A DNA stretch of 50,626 nucleotides from an uncultured SAR116 cluster alpha proteobacterium (GCA_902623185.1 CACNSW010000010.1:1-50626), one strand, 5' to 3'; positions 9,022-18,722 are shown, counted from the stretch's first letter. Numbers and translations are program-made. Notes: a model not told the origin generated them from the letters alone.

Positions 9022-9717
9022 ATGTGTGGACGATTTACAAGTACCGCCTCGCCAGAGGAATTGATGCGTCAGTTCGGTGTGATGATAATGGAAACTCTCC
9101 AGCCACGGTGGAATGTTGCGCCAGGTCAAACCGCTCTGGTTATCCAGCAGTCAGACCTGCATGCTCAGGCTGTTCACGCCAAATGGGGGCTGCCGCCCGC
9201 GTCAAGCAAACAGAGTTTTCTGATTAATGCCCGCATGGAAACGGTCACCGAGAAACCGACTTTCCGCGATGCCTTTGCGGCGCGGCGCTGTCTTATCGCT
9301 GCGACTGGTTGGTACGAATGGTCGGCGCCTCGGCAACCATGGCATATTCAGCTGCGCGATGGTGGCTTGATGGGATTTGGTGGTCTGCTGTTTACATGCG
9401 ATGGGGAAACACATTTTGTGGTGATGACGAGCGCTGCCGAGGCTGATTTGAGAGCAATCCATCACCGCCAGCCACTAGTCCTGCCGCGCAGCAGCTGGCT
9501 TAGCTGGTTGACAAGTGATGGCAGAACGGCAGAACAATATCTGCAGGTTCCGTCAACCCGCCAGTTCAACTGGTACCGCGTCGGCCCGGCGGTTGGCAAA
9601 ACAACCGAGGATCACCCCCGACTGGTGACGCCATTGGACGAGGCTCAGCTTGCCGCGGAAAAGAGCGCCTCACGCGCGGCTGGTGCAGCGCAGAGCCAGG
9701 GTGATCTTTTTGCATGA
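9022..9717 (+). CDS. SRAP/YedK-family abasic-site processing protein
   Basis: A 231-residue SOS-response-associated peptidase (YedK/HMCES family), which crosslinks to abasic sites in single-stranded DNA through Cys2 and shields them. The start MCGRFTSTAS places the catalytic cysteine at residue 2 after Met removal. The other active-site blocks are present: the conserved Asn in INARMETV, the Glu in TGWYEWSAP, and the His in IHHRQPLVL. Length matches the family. It is convergent with the AlkA-type glycosylase, whose end is 7 bases away, so two base-damage functions sit together. The ribosome site is weak (GAGATATAAAG). Confidence 0.93.
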   Translation: MCGRFTSTASPEELMRQFGVMIMETLQPRWNVAPGQTALVIQQSDLHAQAVHAKWGLPPASSKQSFLINARMETVTEKPTFRDAFAARRCLIAATGWYEWSAPRQPWHIQLRDGGLMGFGGLLFTCDGETHFVVMTSAAEADLRAIHHRQPLVLPRSSWLSWLTSDGRTAEQYLQVPSTRQFNWYRVGPAVGKTTEDHPRLVTPLDEAQLAAEKSASRAAGAAQSQGDLFA

Positions 9718-9724
9718 GAGCATC

Positions 9725-10384
9725 TCAGATATCAGCAACAGTGACCTTGCGGACCAGAATTCCATAAAGATGCCACAATACCAGCGCACCTGCACCGCGG
9801 TAAGGCCGCCAATGTTCGGCGATCACCGCCAACTCTCTTGCGCTTGGGCGGGTTTCCAGCGATTTCAGCAATTTCATCCCTTCCTGCAGCGCGATGTCAT
9901 TGACTGGCCACGCATCCAGGTCGGCAAGGGCGAACAGCCGGTAATTGTCAGCTGTCCAACTGCCAATGCCACGAATCCTTGTCAGTCGTGTCTGCACCTC
10001 ATCACCGGGTAGATCTGCCAGCGCAAGAAGATCAAGTGTTCCGGCAGTGATCTCAGTCGCAAGGCCGATTAGATATTCGGCCTTTCGCCGCGACAGGCCA
10101 GCGGTCATCATCATGTCTGTTGAGCTTTCAGCGATGATGTTTTCATGCGTCAGGCTGGCCGCTTCCATACGGTCCCAGATCGACGTTGCCGCGGCGCGCG
10201 AGACTTGTTGCCCAACGATTGCCCGCGCCAGCGTTTCAAAACTGGCGGGAAGCGATCTGTCAGGCGGCGATCCATACGTCTCAAGCGCCTGCGCGACATC
10301 ATCATCAAGCCGGGCCAGCGCCTGCAGCGCCCCACCATTGCCATGGCCGTCATCGACAAACAGCTTTTGATACATTTCACTCAT
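9725..10384 (-). CDS. DNA-3-methyladenine glycosylase II (AlkA-type, HhH-GPD)
   Basis: A helix-hairpin-helix-GPD superfamily glycosylase that removes alkylated bases from DNA. Visible signatures are LARAIVGQQVSRAAATSIWD near the N-terminus, and the hairpin with catalytic aspartate, LTRIRGIGSWTADNYRLFAL followed by DAWPVNDIALQ. The ending WRPYRGAGALVLWHLYG is typical of the AlkA/MAG group. No iron-sulphur cluster cysteines are present, unlike Nth/MutY. I use the ATG at 10384 (MSEMYQKLFV); the frame extends to a TTG at 10420 without family support. At about 219 residues it corresponds to the short AlkA form lacking the N-terminal TBP-like domain of the E. coli enzyme. Confidence 0.88.
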   Translation of the reverse strand: MSEMYQKLFVDDGHGNGGALQALARLDDDVAQALETYGSPPDRSLPASFETLARAIVGQQVSRAAATSIWDRMEAASLTHENIIAESSTDMMMTAGLSRRKAEYLIGLATEITAGTLDLLALADLPGDEVQTRLTRIRGIGSWTADNYRLFALADLDAWPVNDIALQEGMKLLKSLETRPSARELAVIAEHWRPYRGAGALVLWHLYGILVRKVTVADI

Positions 10385-10532
10385 GAAAGGAAGCATATCG
10401 TGAAATACCAGCGTGACCAAGGCTGCACTTGCATTTTGGTGTTACGCTTACCAATTCCCAAGGCGTCTCGCTGTGCAAAAGATTGCTTAGCTGTCATTAT
10501 CACCGTGCCAATAAGATGAGGGTAAATGTGAC

Positions 10533-11195
10533 ATGCGGGTTTGGGACCTTCCCTTGCGGATTTTTCACTGGGGTTTGATGCTTTGCGTCATTGGCGCCGT
10601 TGGCTCATCAAAAGCAGGTGTCATGTGGGCGCATGAACGCTTTGGTCTGACGGTAATGGGACTTATCATTTTTCGTCTCATCTGGGGGTTTGTTGGAGGA
10701 CATCACGCGCGATTTGTTAATTTTGTCACTGGCCCGCGCGCTGTCTTTGCCTGGTTGTGCTCGAATAGCAGGCAGGGCGTCAGACAGGCGGGCCATTCAC
10801 CGCTTGCCGCTTATTCGGTTCTGGCCCTTCTTGGCATTGCCGGGTTTATGGCGGGAAGTGGCAGTATCTCCAATGATGGCATCCTTTTTGATGGGCCATT
10901 GGTGCATCTTGTGTCGACGGAGGCAAGCAAACAGGCGACCAGCGCCCATCATTTTGGGCAATATCTAGTGTTCGCCCTGGTTGGCCTGCATGTTGTGGCA
11001 ATCCTGTTCTATAAATTCGTCAAGCGTCAGGGGTTGACCGCGGCGATGGTGCATGGCCGGACCAGTGAACCAGCTGACCGCATTGCTGGCGTTGATGGTG
11101 GTATTTCAATCCGGCATATGCTGTTTGGCCTCGGGTTGATGATTGTCTGCGTCGCCATTGCTCAGATGCTGCCCTTGCTTCGTCCAGTCTGGTGA
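10533..11195 (+). CDS. Membrane b-type cytochrome (cytochrome b561 / NiFe-hydrogenase cytochrome b type)
   Basis: A 220-residue inner-membrane dihaem cytochrome b. It starts with the family motif VWDLPLRIFHWGLML, where the His is a haem ligand. A second histidine region follows at HERFGLTVMGLIIFRLIWGF and FVGGHHARF. The C-terminal pair is HHFGQYLVFALVGLHVVAIL. Four hydrophobic segments are visible. Proteins of this type transfer electrons between the quinone pool and soluble partners such as cytochrome c or haem-binding proteins. No cytochrome c or hydrogenase gene is adjacent, so the partner is unknown. The ATG at 10533 follows a GAGGGT ribosome site. Confidence 0.87.
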   Translation: MRVWDLPLRIFHWGLMLCVIGAVGSSKAGVMWAHERFGLTVMGLIIFRLIWGFVGGHHARFVNFVTGPRAVFAWLCSNSRQGVRQAGHSPLAAYSVLALLGIAGFMAGSGSISNDGILFDGPLVHLVSTEASKQATSAHHFGQYLVFALVGLHVVAILFYKFVKRQGLTAAMVHGRTSEPADRIAGVDGGISIRHMLFGLGLMIVCVAIAQMLPLLRPVW

Positions 11196-11248
11196 GCGGG
11201 CGAACTCGTGCCTTGGTAAATCTTTGCTAATTTTCAGAAAAAGAAGAG

Positions 11249-12217
11249 GTGCGCTGGCTATGGTTCTGGCATATTTTGACGATTGTTGAGATTTTTTGTC
11301 TGAAGGGCGATTTCTTGCCGGTCCCACGTTCCGTCATTGGCGCTTTGCTGAGCGTTTGCGCCGTTGGTTTCGGCATAGCCACGGGCGTTCTGGTCAAGGA
11401 GGTTAGCAGTGAGGTGTCAGTGGTCACGACGCTGTTTTATCGCTTTATGTTCAGCCTGCCATTACTGATCGGCTTTGGTCTGCTCACTCGTGGCAGGCAG
11501 TTCATGCAGATCAATCAGAAGAAGACCCTGTTTTTCCGAGTGCTTTTTGGGTTTTCCGGTATCTGTTTTTGGTTTCTGTCTTTGCGAACGATGCCGCTGG
11601 GGCAGGCGACAGCCTTATTCCAGAGTTCAGTCATTTTCGTCACACTGCTCTCGCCCCTGCTGCTTGGTGAGCGAGTAGGCATCTACCGCTGGTCTGCGGT
11701 TTTGACCGGGATGATTGGGGTGATTACTGTGACCGATCCGTTCTCTGGCGATTTCACGCATTATGCGCTGTTTGGGGTGATGGCAGCTATGTCTGGTGCG
11801 GTGCTGGCGATTTTGTTGCGGCGGCTTGGTCTTGGCGATGCGCCTGCAAGTGTTGCCATCTGGTATAATCTGATGGGATTTATGGCGATCAGCTGCGTTG
11901 TCATACTATTTCCAACTAATTTCGTTATCCAAAGTGGCACAATTCTTTACCAGTTGATCGCGCTGGGCGTAGTTGCATCATTCCTGCAGATTTTGCTGAC
12001 CAGTTCCTATCGATATGCTGATGCTGTGGTCATCTCCTCAATGCGGTATTTGCAGATACCGCTGTCCGGACTTGTCGGCTATTTCATGTTCGCCGAGACC
12101 ATGACAACGATGGAAATCACAGGCGCGGCCATCATTATTGCCAGCTGTCTGGTGATTGTCTGGCGCGAACTGGTGCGGGGCAGGGCAACAAGGCCCTCGC
12201 CGGCGGCTGACAGCTGA
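11249..12217 (+). CDS. EamA/DMT-family transporter
   Basis: A 322-residue member of the drug/metabolite transporter superfamily with two EamA repeats and about ten hydrophobic segments. Signatures are the first-repeat FRVLFGFSGICFWFLSLRTM followed by PLGQATALFQSSVIFVTLLS, and the second-repeat YRYADAVVISSMRYLQIPLS followed by GLVGYFMFAETMT. The substrate cannot be predicted for this family. The start used is a GTG at 11249 with an AAGAAGAG ribosome site. The first 25 residues (MRWLWFWHILTIVEIF) add a short hydrophobic stretch before the usual first helix, so a start near VPRSVIGALL is possible. It lies 53 bases after the cytochrome gene on the same strand. Confidence 0.87.
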   Translation: MRWLWFWHILTIVEIFCLKGDFLPVPRSVIGALLSVCAVGFGIATGVLVKEVSSEVSVVTTLFYRFMFSLPLLIGFGLLTRGRQFMQINQKKTLFFRVLFGFSGICFWFLSLRTMPLGQATALFQSSVIFVTLLSPLLLGERVGIYRWSAVLTGMIGVITVTDPFSGDFTHYALFGVMAAMSGAVLAILLRRLGLGDAPASVAIWYNLMGFMAISCVVILFPTNFVIQSGTILYQLIALGVVASFLQILLTSSYRYADAVVISSMRYLQIPLSGLVGYFMFAETMTTMEITGAAIIIASCLVIVWRELVRGRATRPSPAADS

Positions 12218-12252
12218 ACTGGTAAAATCTGCTAAGGTTAGCCGACAGCGAC

Positions 12253-12269
12253 TTGCCAACGGCTGGCAA
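12253..12269 (+). other. Short perfect stem-loop after the EamA gene
   Basis: TTGCCA-ACGGC-TGGCAA forms a 6-bp stem with a 5-base loop in the gap between the EamA transporter gene and the gene at 12335. It is not followed by a T run, so it is not a canonical intrinsic terminator. It may be an attenuator or an RNA end-stabiliser. The stem is seen directly; the role is open. Confidence 0.25.
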
Positions 12270-12334
12270 TCTCTCCTAAAAACCTCCACAATCAATACGG
12301 CGCTAGCGCTCTGATAGCTGAACAGGAGAACAAA

Positions 12335-12856
12335 GTGGCAACAAAGATTGTCCGGGTAATGGGTGAGACTGACATTCTCGATGTTGATGTTGACGCGCAT
12401 GACGGTGGGACAAATGCGAAATTGATGGGTCTTGACCTGGCTGACAAGATCAACCTTCTCGGTCACTGGATGGATCAGGATCGTGGAGAAGCCTTGGCCA
12501 GCGATCCCGAATATCTAACGGCGATGACAGCGATCACCGCAGATTTTCTGGCGAATGATAAGGCAGGTGCCGCCTTTGCAAATGGAACTAATTTCATGTT
12601 GCTGACGATCCTACGGGAGAAATGGCCAGTGGGGTCAAAGGCAAAATTCCAGAAAATGGCTGACCGTGTTGGGGCGCAGCATACCTATATTGCCGTTGCC
12701 TGTGGTCACGCCAAGGTCGATGACCTGACCGATGATGATGCGCTCAAGAAAGCTGAAACAAGCCAGCTTGGTCTGGCCTTGGCGAATTTTCGCCGTATGC
12801 GCAACCAGTTTGCCAACAGCAGTGCAGTACAGACATTGATCAGGCAGGGCGTTTAG
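12335..12856 (+). CDS. Conserved hypothetical protein, 173 residues
   Basis: I do not recognise a family. The protein starts at a GTG with a strong AGGAG site 7 bases upstream (ACAGGAGAACAAA before the start). It is soluble and acidic, with an N-terminal stretch RVMGETDILDVDVDAHDGG that looks like two short beta strands. A helical remainder follows, rich in Ala, Asp and Lys (DLADKINLLGHWMDQDRGEA, ALKKAETSQLGLALANFRRM). There is no signal peptide, membrane segment, cysteine cluster or nucleotide-binding motif. It is convergent with acetoacetyl-CoA synthetase, 6 bases apart. Codon use resembles the core genes around it, so it is probably a resident gene. Confidence 0.75.
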   Translation: MATKIVRVMGETDILDVDVDAHDGGTNAKLMGLDLADKINLLGHWMDQDRGEALASDPEYLTAMTAITADFLANDKAGAAFANGTNFMLLTILREKWPVGSKAKFQKMADRVGAQHTYIAVACGHAKVDDLTDDDALKKAETSQLGLALANFRRMRNQFANSSAVQTLIRQGV

Positions 12857-12862
12857 CTGCGC

Positions 12863-14851
12863 CTACTCGGCCAGTTCAGGCAGATTGTCGAAAAACGCAA
12901 GCGCATCGGCATTGGCCAGCGCCTCGGTGTTCTTGATCGGGCGGCCATGAATTATGTCACGGACTGCCAATTCTGTGATTTTGCCCGACCGGGTTCGTGG
13001 TATGTCGGGAACGGCGATGATCCGTGCCGGGACATGCCGCGGCGTTGCGCCAGACCTTATGGAGGCTTTGATTGCTGCAACCAGATCGGCATTGAGGGCA
13101 CTGCCTTCGGCAAGCCGAACAAACAGAATTACCCGCGTGTCATGCTCCCATGCCTGGCCGACGACAAGCGCCTCGATGATGTCATCTAAAGCCTCGACCT
13201 GCCGGTAAATTTCGGCTGTGCCAATCCGCACTCCTCCAGGGTTCAGTGTTGCGTCAGAACGCCCATGAATAATGATGCCGTTGCGCTCGGTCAGCGTTGC
13301 CCAGTCACCGTGCCGCCAGATACCAGGAAAATGCTCAAAATAGGCAGCCCTGTATTTGGCATCGTCTGGATCGTTCCAGAATTTGATCGGCATCGATGGG
13401 AAGGGGGCAAGACAGCATAGCTCACCCTGTTCGCCTGTCACGGGGGTGCCTGACTCATCTAGAACGGCCACGGCCATGCCAAGACCGCGCACTTGAATTT
13501 CACCAGCAATAACCGGCAGTGTAGGGCATCCAAGGACAAAACAGGAGATGATATCCGTGCCGCCAGAGATCGAGCAGAGTTGTACGCTTGGGCTGATCGC
13601 CTGATAAACGAAATCAAATCCATCAACCGAGAGTGGTGAGCCGGTTGTCATCACCAGCCGCAATTTCTGCAGATCGACGTCATCCATTGGCTGATACCCA
13701 GCATTGCGAACCGCATCAATGTATTTTGCTGAAACGCCGAAATGGCTGAGTTGTTCACGTGCAGCCATCTGCCAGAGTCTGTCCGGACCCGGGTAAAACG
13801 GATTGCCCTCAAATAGTACGATCCTTGCGCCCACCATAAGGGTTGAGACCATCCAGTTCCACATCATCCACCCGCAGGTGGTAAAGAAAAACAGAGCATC
13901 ATCAGGTTTCACATCACTTTGCAGGCGGAGTTCCTTGACATGCTGCAACGTTGTTCCACCAACGCCATGGACGATGCATTTGGGAGCACCTGTCGTTCCG
14001 CTGGAAAACAAAATATAGAGTGGGTCGTTAAAGCCTACACGAGTGAAGGTCTCCAATGGTGGTGTGGCGGCAATGGCGTGATCAAAATGAACCACACTGG
14101 CAAAGGCCGACAAATCTGGTTCTGCTTTTAGATAGGGAATGATGACAACAGCTAAGAGCGAGGGCAGGCCAGCGGCCAGCTCGGCGACAACATCGCGGCG
14201 ATCCAGAGCTTTGCCGGCATAATGATAGCCGTCACAGGCAAACAAAAGTTTTGGTTCGATCTGGCTGAACCGATCGTGGGCACCGCCAATGCCAAAATCG
14301 GGCGAACAGCTGGAAAAGACGCCGCCAAGCGTCGAAGTCGCCAACATTATAATTATTGCCTCGGCAATGTTTGGCACATATGCCGCCACCCTGTCACCGG
14401 GACCGACGCCCTTTGTCCGCATCCAAGCGGCAAGCGCCATGACCCGGCTTTTCAGTTCGCAGCGGGTCAGCGTTGTGTGACGACCATCCTCGCCATGTGC
14501 AGAAATTGCAGGTCGGTCATCCGCCTGCACCAGCATGTTTTCGGCAAAGCACAGCCGTGCATCAGGAAAAAAGCGTGTGCCCGGCATCGCGCCCTCATCA
14601 GCGATTTTCCGCGCACCTTTCTCGCCAATTATGCCCTGCCAATCCCAGAGCGCGTCCCAAAATGCGGGGCTATCGTCAATCGACCATTGCCAAAGCTCAT
14701 GATAGTCACCATCCCAGCCCTCTTGGCTGTTCTGCCTTGCTGCTACCGTCGTGGCAAAATCGAACAGATTGCTGTCTCTGATCTGCTGCTTGGTTGGCTG
14801 CCAGAGGATCCTAGCGTCTGGTCTGGTGGGTGTGGCGGGAGTGTGCATCAT
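12863..14851 (-). CDS. Acetoacetyl-CoA synthetase
   Basis: Activates acetoacetate to acetoacetyl-CoA with ATP, letting ketone bodies or polyhydroxybutyrate breakdown products enter central metabolism. It belongs to the ANL adenylating superfamily. Visible are the ACAS N-terminal block (YHELWQWSIDDSPAFWDALW), the P-loop LFSSGTTGAPKCIVHGVGG, the motif TTCGWMMWNWMVSTLMVGAR, and the C-terminal catalytic lysine in RTRSGKITELAVRDIIHG. The start at 14851 has GAGG 9 bases upstream and gives 662 residues, normal for AacS. The frame continues upstream to 14950 without family similarity. No CoA-transferase or thiolase genes are adjacent. The gene would normally be called aacS. Confidence 0.92.
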   Translation of the reverse strand: MMHTPATPTRPDARILWQPTKQQIRDSNLFDFATTVAARQNSQEGWDGDYHELWQWSIDDSPAFWDALWDWQGIIGEKGARKIADEGAMPGTRFFPDARLCFAENMLVQADDRPAISAHGEDGRHTTLTRCELKSRVMALAAWMRTKGVGPGDRVAAYVPNIAEAIIIMLATSTLGGVFSSCSPDFGIGGAHDRFSQIEPKLLFACDGYHYAGKALDRRDVVAELAAGLPSLLAVVIIPYLKAEPDLSAFASVVHFDHAIAATPPLETFTRVGFNDPLYILFSSGTTGAPKCIVHGVGGTTLQHVKELRLQSDVKPDDALFFFTTCGWMMWNWMVSTLMVGARIVLFEGNPFYPGPDRLWQMAAREQLSHFGVSAKYIDAVRNAGYQPMDDVDLQKLRLVMTTGSPLSVDGFDFVYQAISPSVQLCSISGGTDIISCFVLGCPTLPVIAGEIQVRGLGMAVAVLDESGTPVTGEQGELCCLAPFPSMPIKFWNDPDDAKYRAAYFEHFPGIWRHGDWATLTERNGIIIHGRSDATLNPGGVRIGTAEIYRQVEALDDIIEALVVGQAWEHDTRVILFVRLAEGSALNADLVAAIKASIRSGATPRHVPARIIAVPDIPRTRSGKITELAVRDIIHGRPIKNTEALANADALAFFDNLPELAE

Positions 14852-15155
14852 GAATTTTGCCTCGCCTTGGCTGGTCCTGTTGGCTCTGCTCGTAAACAGC
14901 TGGGCAGAATGAATAGTTGACAGCATAGGGTTTGGCTGGCAGTGCGACAATAAATTTCAAGCGCATCTATTCGATGAAAAGCAAAGTTTATGCTGTTTCG
15001 GTGCTGGCATTGTCACCTCTAAAAGTAGCTTTGGAATTGGTTTGAATTTAGGCTTTACGTCGAAAATAATCTGATAGTGTTATCCTTCATTAGATTTTTC
15101 AGCAACCGATAATTGATATAGACGTTAACCCTTCATTTATGGGAGACTAACTTCG
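14852..15155. other. Intergenic region upstream of acetoacetyl-CoA synthetase
   Basis: About 300 bases without a convincing gene. It must hold the promoter of acetoacetyl-CoA synthetase on the minus strand and possibly that of the small gene at 15156. The 14990-15130 part is AT-rich, but I could not fix a confident -35/-10 pair. No tRNA or known RNA motif was seen. Confidence 0.4.
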
Positions 15156-15284
15156 TTGCTGCTTATTCTTTTTCTGTCGGCATCATGTAATTTGTTGCAG
15201 TATGAAAATGATGAAATCGAAGTCTATGGTATGAGGAGTGTGGCGATCGGATCTGGAAGATTTGGACACGCATTAAGAAATTGA
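15156..15284 (+). CDS. Possible very small lipoprotein, 42 residues
   Basis: A TTG start at 15156 with a GGGAGA site 9 bases upstream opens a 42-residue frame. It begins LLLILFLSASCNLL, a hydrophobic stretch ending in a lipobox-like LSASC, and ends GRFGHALRN. That pattern (short n-region, hydrophobic core, Cys) is what small lipoproteins look like. However, there is no Arg or Lys before the hydrophobic core, and the frame is short enough to be chance. A GACGC-ttaaagg-GCGTC stem-loop at 15299-15315 lies just after it. Function unknown. Confidence 0.28.
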   Translation: MLLILFLSASCNLLQYENDEIEVYGMRSVAIGSGRFGHALRN

Positions 15285-15337
15285 TGAAGAGGTTTGTTGA
15301 CGCTTAAAGGGCGTCTTTGCGTTTCAAGGTATTGGAA

Positions 15338-15595
15338 ATGCCAAAACGCATATGGAGGGAGGCGCACGATTATGGACCCATTTTTAAGTTGGAGTCGCTG
15401 GGTAATAGCAACTTCGGAGACATTTTTTTAATCAAAGCGCGCGACGGCATCGGTTCCGTCCAGATGTTTTTGTTTAATATGCTTCTTCTCGGGCTTACAA
15501 TTTCCATGGCAGATGAGCCGTTTGGCGTTTATTTAGTTGGGTTTCTGTCAAGATTTGCATCTAAGTGGATTTTTAAGAAGCCTTCTAAAGAATAG
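15338..15595 (+). CDS. Small hypothetical protein with one membrane segment
   Basis: An 85-residue protein from ATG 15338, which has AAGG at the right distance upstream; a TTG at 15317 would add 7 residues. The N-terminal third is soluble (MPKRIWREAHDYGPIFKLES). A hydrophobic stretch MFLFNMLLLGLTISMA near residue 43 and a weaker one after GVYLVGFLSR follow. The end is basic (KWIFKKPSKE). I do not recognise a family. It stands alone between the possible lipoprotein and gor. The good ribosome site and plausible composition argue for a real gene. Confidence 0.5.
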   Translation: MPKRIWREAHDYGPIFKLESLGNSNFGDIFLIKARDGIGSVQMFLFNMLLLGLTISMADEPFGVYLVGFLSRFASKWIFKKPSKE

Positions 15596-15847
15596 ATTGC
15601 CTGTTTATAGACCATTTTTTCCAGTTTGCTGAGGTAGCCCTAAGTTGTAATTTCAAAATAACGACGATCAGCCATGTCGAGCCGGAAAGAGGGTCGTCTA
15701 ACGGTTTTTATTGTAATTTCCGCTATGCTGACTAGGTATAGGGTATGGGGGTGAAAGGCTGACGGAAAAATTGAACGCCACACCACATTGCTTTATCCAA
15801 CATCTGTAGGATGACGGCTCAACCTTTTGCTTTCATAGGCAAGACAT

Positions 15848-17200
15848 ATGACATATGACTATGATTTGATTGTGATTGGCGCCGGTTCTGGCGGCGTTCG
15901 GGCCGCGCGTATTTCGGCAGGCTATGGCGCAAAGGTAGCGGTAATCGAGGGTGACCGGCCAGGCGGCACCTGTGTTATTAGGGGCTGTGTTCCCAAAAAG
16001 CTGTTGATGTATGGCGCTGCTTTTTCCGCCGATGCCGAAGATGCCCGTCGCTTTGGCTGGATTGTCGGGGTTAAGGAACATAACTGGTCAAATCTGATTG
16101 CTGCTAAAAATTCCGAGCTTGTGAGGCTGGAGGGCATCTATCGATCGCTTCTGAAAAACGCTGGCGCCGAGCTGATTGAGGGTTTCGCAACGGTAACCGG
16201 CACCAATCACATCATCGTCAATGATCAGGAACTGACTGCTGAACGAATTTTGATCGCAGTTGGTGCAGCGCCGCAATTGCTTGATACTCCGGGAATGGCA
16301 GAGCATGCCATCACCTCGAATGAAGCGCTCGATCTGGAAACGTTTCCTGAAGAGATTGTGATCTATGGCAGCGGTTACATCGCGCTAGAGTTTGCTGGGA
16401 TTTTCAACGGGTTTGGAGCGAAAACGCATCTTGTCTATCGCAGTGATCTGCCGCTGCGTGGCTTTGATTCAGATATCCGCAGCGAGATTGCCACAGCCCT
16501 TGAGGGGCGTGGTGTCATTCTTCACCCCGAAAAGACAATCTCGGCGATTGAAGGTAATGGTGATAAAAAACATATCAGTCTCAGTGATGGGACGGTGATC
16601 ACAGCAAGTCAGGTGATGGCAGCGACGGGGCGGAGTCCGAATACAGCCGGTTTGGGACTCGCCGAAACTGGTGTCGCCATGGGAGGGCGCGGTGAGGTAA
16701 TTGTCGATGAGAATGCGTGTACGTCGGTAACGTCAATTTATGCGGTTGGTGATGTCACGGATCGGATCAATCTGACGCCGGTTGCGATTGCTGAGGGGCA
16801 TGCTTTTGCAGATAAGATCTATGGTGGCATCAACCGGATTGCTAGCCACGACAATGTTGCCTCTGCCGTTTTCAGTCAGCCGCCAATTGCCTGTATAGGC
16901 CTAAACGAGCACGAGGCACGCGCGAAATATGCTGGAATAACGGTTTTTGAAAGCCGCTTCCGGGCGATGAAAAACACCATCTCGGGCCGTGCTGAAAAGA
17001 GTTATATGAAGCTGGTTGTCGAGACCGCTTCTGACAGGGTTGTTGGGGTTCACATGATGGGGTCGGACAGTGGTGAGATCATGCAGGGAATTGCTATTGC
17101 CGTAAAAATGGGGGCGACCAAGGCGGATTTTGACGCAACCATTGGCATTCACCCCACTGCGGCAGAGGAATTTGTGACCATGCGGTCGCCGCGCTTGTAA
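15848..17200 (+). CDS. gor: Glutathione-disulphide reductase
   Basis: NADPH-dependent flavoenzyme that keeps cytoplasmic glutathione reduced. The FAD-binding start DLIVIGAGSGGVRAARISAG is followed by the redox-active disulphide in GGTCVIRGCVPKKLLMYGA, where CVIRGC replaces the common CVNVGC. The NADPH domain shows IVIYGSGYIALEFAGIFNGF. The dimerisation domain ends with IGIHPTAAEEFVTMRSP, which holds the catalytic His-Glu. Length 450 is typical. The CVIRGC form and the RSD/R residues after the second Rossmann motif fit the proteobacterial/plant-type glutathione reductase rather than lipoamide dehydrogenase or mercuric reductase. It pairs functionally with the monothiol glutaredoxin at 28467. 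Confidence 0.93.
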   Translation: MTYDYDLIVIGAGSGGVRAARISAGYGAKVAVIEGDRPGGTCVIRGCVPKKLLMYGAAFSADAEDARRFGWIVGVKEHNWSNLIAAKNSELVRLEGIYRSLLKNAGAELIEGFATVTGTNHIIVNDQELTAERILIAVGAAPQLLDTPGMAEHAITSNEALDLETFPEEIVIYGSGYIALEFAGIFNGFGAKTHLVYRSDLPLRGFDSDIRSEIATALEGRGVILHPEKTISAIEGNGDKKHISLSDGTVITASQVMAATGRSPNTAGLGLAETGVAMGGRGEVIVDENACTSVTSIYAVGDVTDRINLTPVAIAEGHAFADKIYGGINRIASHDNVASAVFSQPPIACIGLNEHEARAKYAGITVFESRFRAMKNTISGRAEKSYMKLVVETASDRVVGVHMMGSDSGEIMQGIAIAVKMGATKADFDATIGIHPTAAEEFVTMRSPRL

Positions 17201-17342
17201 CGTTCCTAAGATCTGTTGTTGTTGTTTGAATTTTGTTGAAAAAGCAGGGAATTTGGCCATTATAGACGCCTTGGACAGGGCGCTACGATGGTTTTCTGTC
17301 TTAAAATGTTTGTCACTATAAATGTAACAAAGGTGAATTTGC

Positions 17343-18722
17343 ATGACTTGGCAGCCAAATAGCTGGCGTGACCAGCCTATTCTACAGGTGCCGGAATACC
17401 CAAATAAAGAGAAGGTTGCAGCTGTTGAAGCAAAATTGGCAGCTATGCCACCGTTGGTGTTTGCTGGCGAGGCACAGCGCCTCCGCGACCAGTTGGGCGC
17501 GGTGGCGGAAGGCAAGGCCTTCTTACTGCAAGGTGGTGACTGTGCCGAGAGTTTTGCTGAATTTTCTGCCAACAACATTCGTGACAGTTTCCGTGTACTG
17601 TTGCAGATGGCGGTTGTTCTAACCTTTGGCGCAGCGATGCCAGTGGTCAAGATTGGTCGGCTTGCCGGACAGTTCGCCAAGCCGCGCTCTTCGCCAACTG
17701 AGGTGATTGATGGGATTGAGTTGCCAAGCTATCGTGGAGACATGGTCAATGCCATGGGTTTCACCATTGAGGAGCGCAATCCCGATCCTAAGCGCTTGTT
17801 TCGTGTCTATGAGCAGTCGTCTGCAACGCTCAACCTGCTTCGAGCGTTTGCCCAGGGTGGTCTTGCCGATTTAACCAAAGTACACAGCTGGGTTGTTGGT
17901 TTTCTGCGTGATACGCCTGAGGCGGCCCGCTTTGAAGAGCTGGCAGGCCGCATTCAGGAAAGCCTCGAATTCATGCGTGCCTGTGGCGTGACTTCAGAAA
18001 CGGCACGCCCACTGGCGGAAACTGATTTTTATACAAGTCATGAAGCGCTGCTGCTTAATTATGAGGAGGCGTTAACGCGGCGTGACACGATAACTGAGGA
18101 GCAGGGTTGGTACGCCACTTCGGCGCACATGATCTGGATTGGGGACAGGACGCGTCAGCCAGTTGGAGCACATGTTGAATATATGAAGGGCATTGCAAAT
18201 CCGATCGGGTTGAAATGTGGCCCCTCGTTGGACCCTGACGAGTTGTTACATCTTATTGATACGCTGAATCCGGACAATATTCCCGGCCGCCTAACGCTGA
18301 TTGCTCGTTTGGGGGCTGATAAGGTGCGGTTGAGTCTACCACCGTTGGTCAAAGCGGTGCAGAAATCAGGTGCAAAGGTCGTCTGGTGCTGTGATCCGAT
18401 GCATGGCAATACGATTAAAGCCAGCAACGGTTTCAAAACGCGCCGCGTCGATGACATCATGGCGGAAGTACGTGGTTTCTTTGAGGTTCACGACGAAATT
18501 GGCACCCACCCGGGCGGTGTACATTTCGAGATGACCGGTCAGAATGTAACCGAATGCGTTGGTGGTGTTGTTGATGTAACCGAAGCGCGTCTTGGCGATC
18601 GTTATCATACGCATTGTGATCCGCGATTGAATGGCGGGCAGGCATTGGAATTGGCATTCCTGATTGCCGATTTGCTTAAGGAAAGACGTGATACCGGACT
18701 TTCACTATCTGAGGCGGTCTGA
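17343..18722 (+). CDS. Class II 3-deoxy-7-phosphoheptulonate (DAHP) synthase
   Basis: First enzyme of the shikimate pathway: condenses phosphoenolpyruvate and erythrose 4-phosphate. This is the plant-like class II form (459 residues), not the AroFGH class I form. It is recognised by [20 protein letters not shown] with the metal-binding Cys, [53 protein letters not shown] with the His ligand, and [20 protein letters not shown]. The ATG at 17343 has AAGGTG 8 bases upstream. Symbols in use vary (aroF, aroG, aroH), so none is given. It is followed on the same strand by the NAD salvage genes after a 70-base gap. Confidence 0.94.
   Translation: MTWQPNSWRDQPILQVPEYPNKEKVAAVEAKLAAMPPLVFAGEAQRLRDQLGAVAEGKAFLLQGGDCAESFAEFSANNIRDSFRVLLQMAVVLTFGAAMPVVKIGRLAGQFAKPRSSPTEVIDGIELPSYRGDMVNAMGFTIEERNPDPKRLFRVYEQSSATLNLLRAFAQGGLADLTKVHSWVVGFLRDTPEAARFEELAGRIQESLEFMRACGVTSETARPLAETDFYTSHEALLLNYEEALTRRDTITEEQGWYATSAHMIWIGDRTRQPVGAHVEYMKGIANPIGLKCGPSLDPDELLHLIDTLNPDNIPGRLTLIARLGADKVRLSLPPLVKAVQKSGAKVVWCCDPMHGNTIKASNGFKTRRVDDIMAEVRGFFEVHDEIGTHPGGVHFEMTGQNVTECVGGVVDVTEARLGDRYHTHCDPRLNGGQALELAFLIADLLKERRDTGLSLSEAV

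Noticed and set aside
14222-14920. Plus-strand frame of 232 codons opposite acetoacetyl-CoA synthetase
   Set aside because: Shadow frame: Cys, His and Arg-rich without motifs, while the minus-strand protein is conserved throughout.
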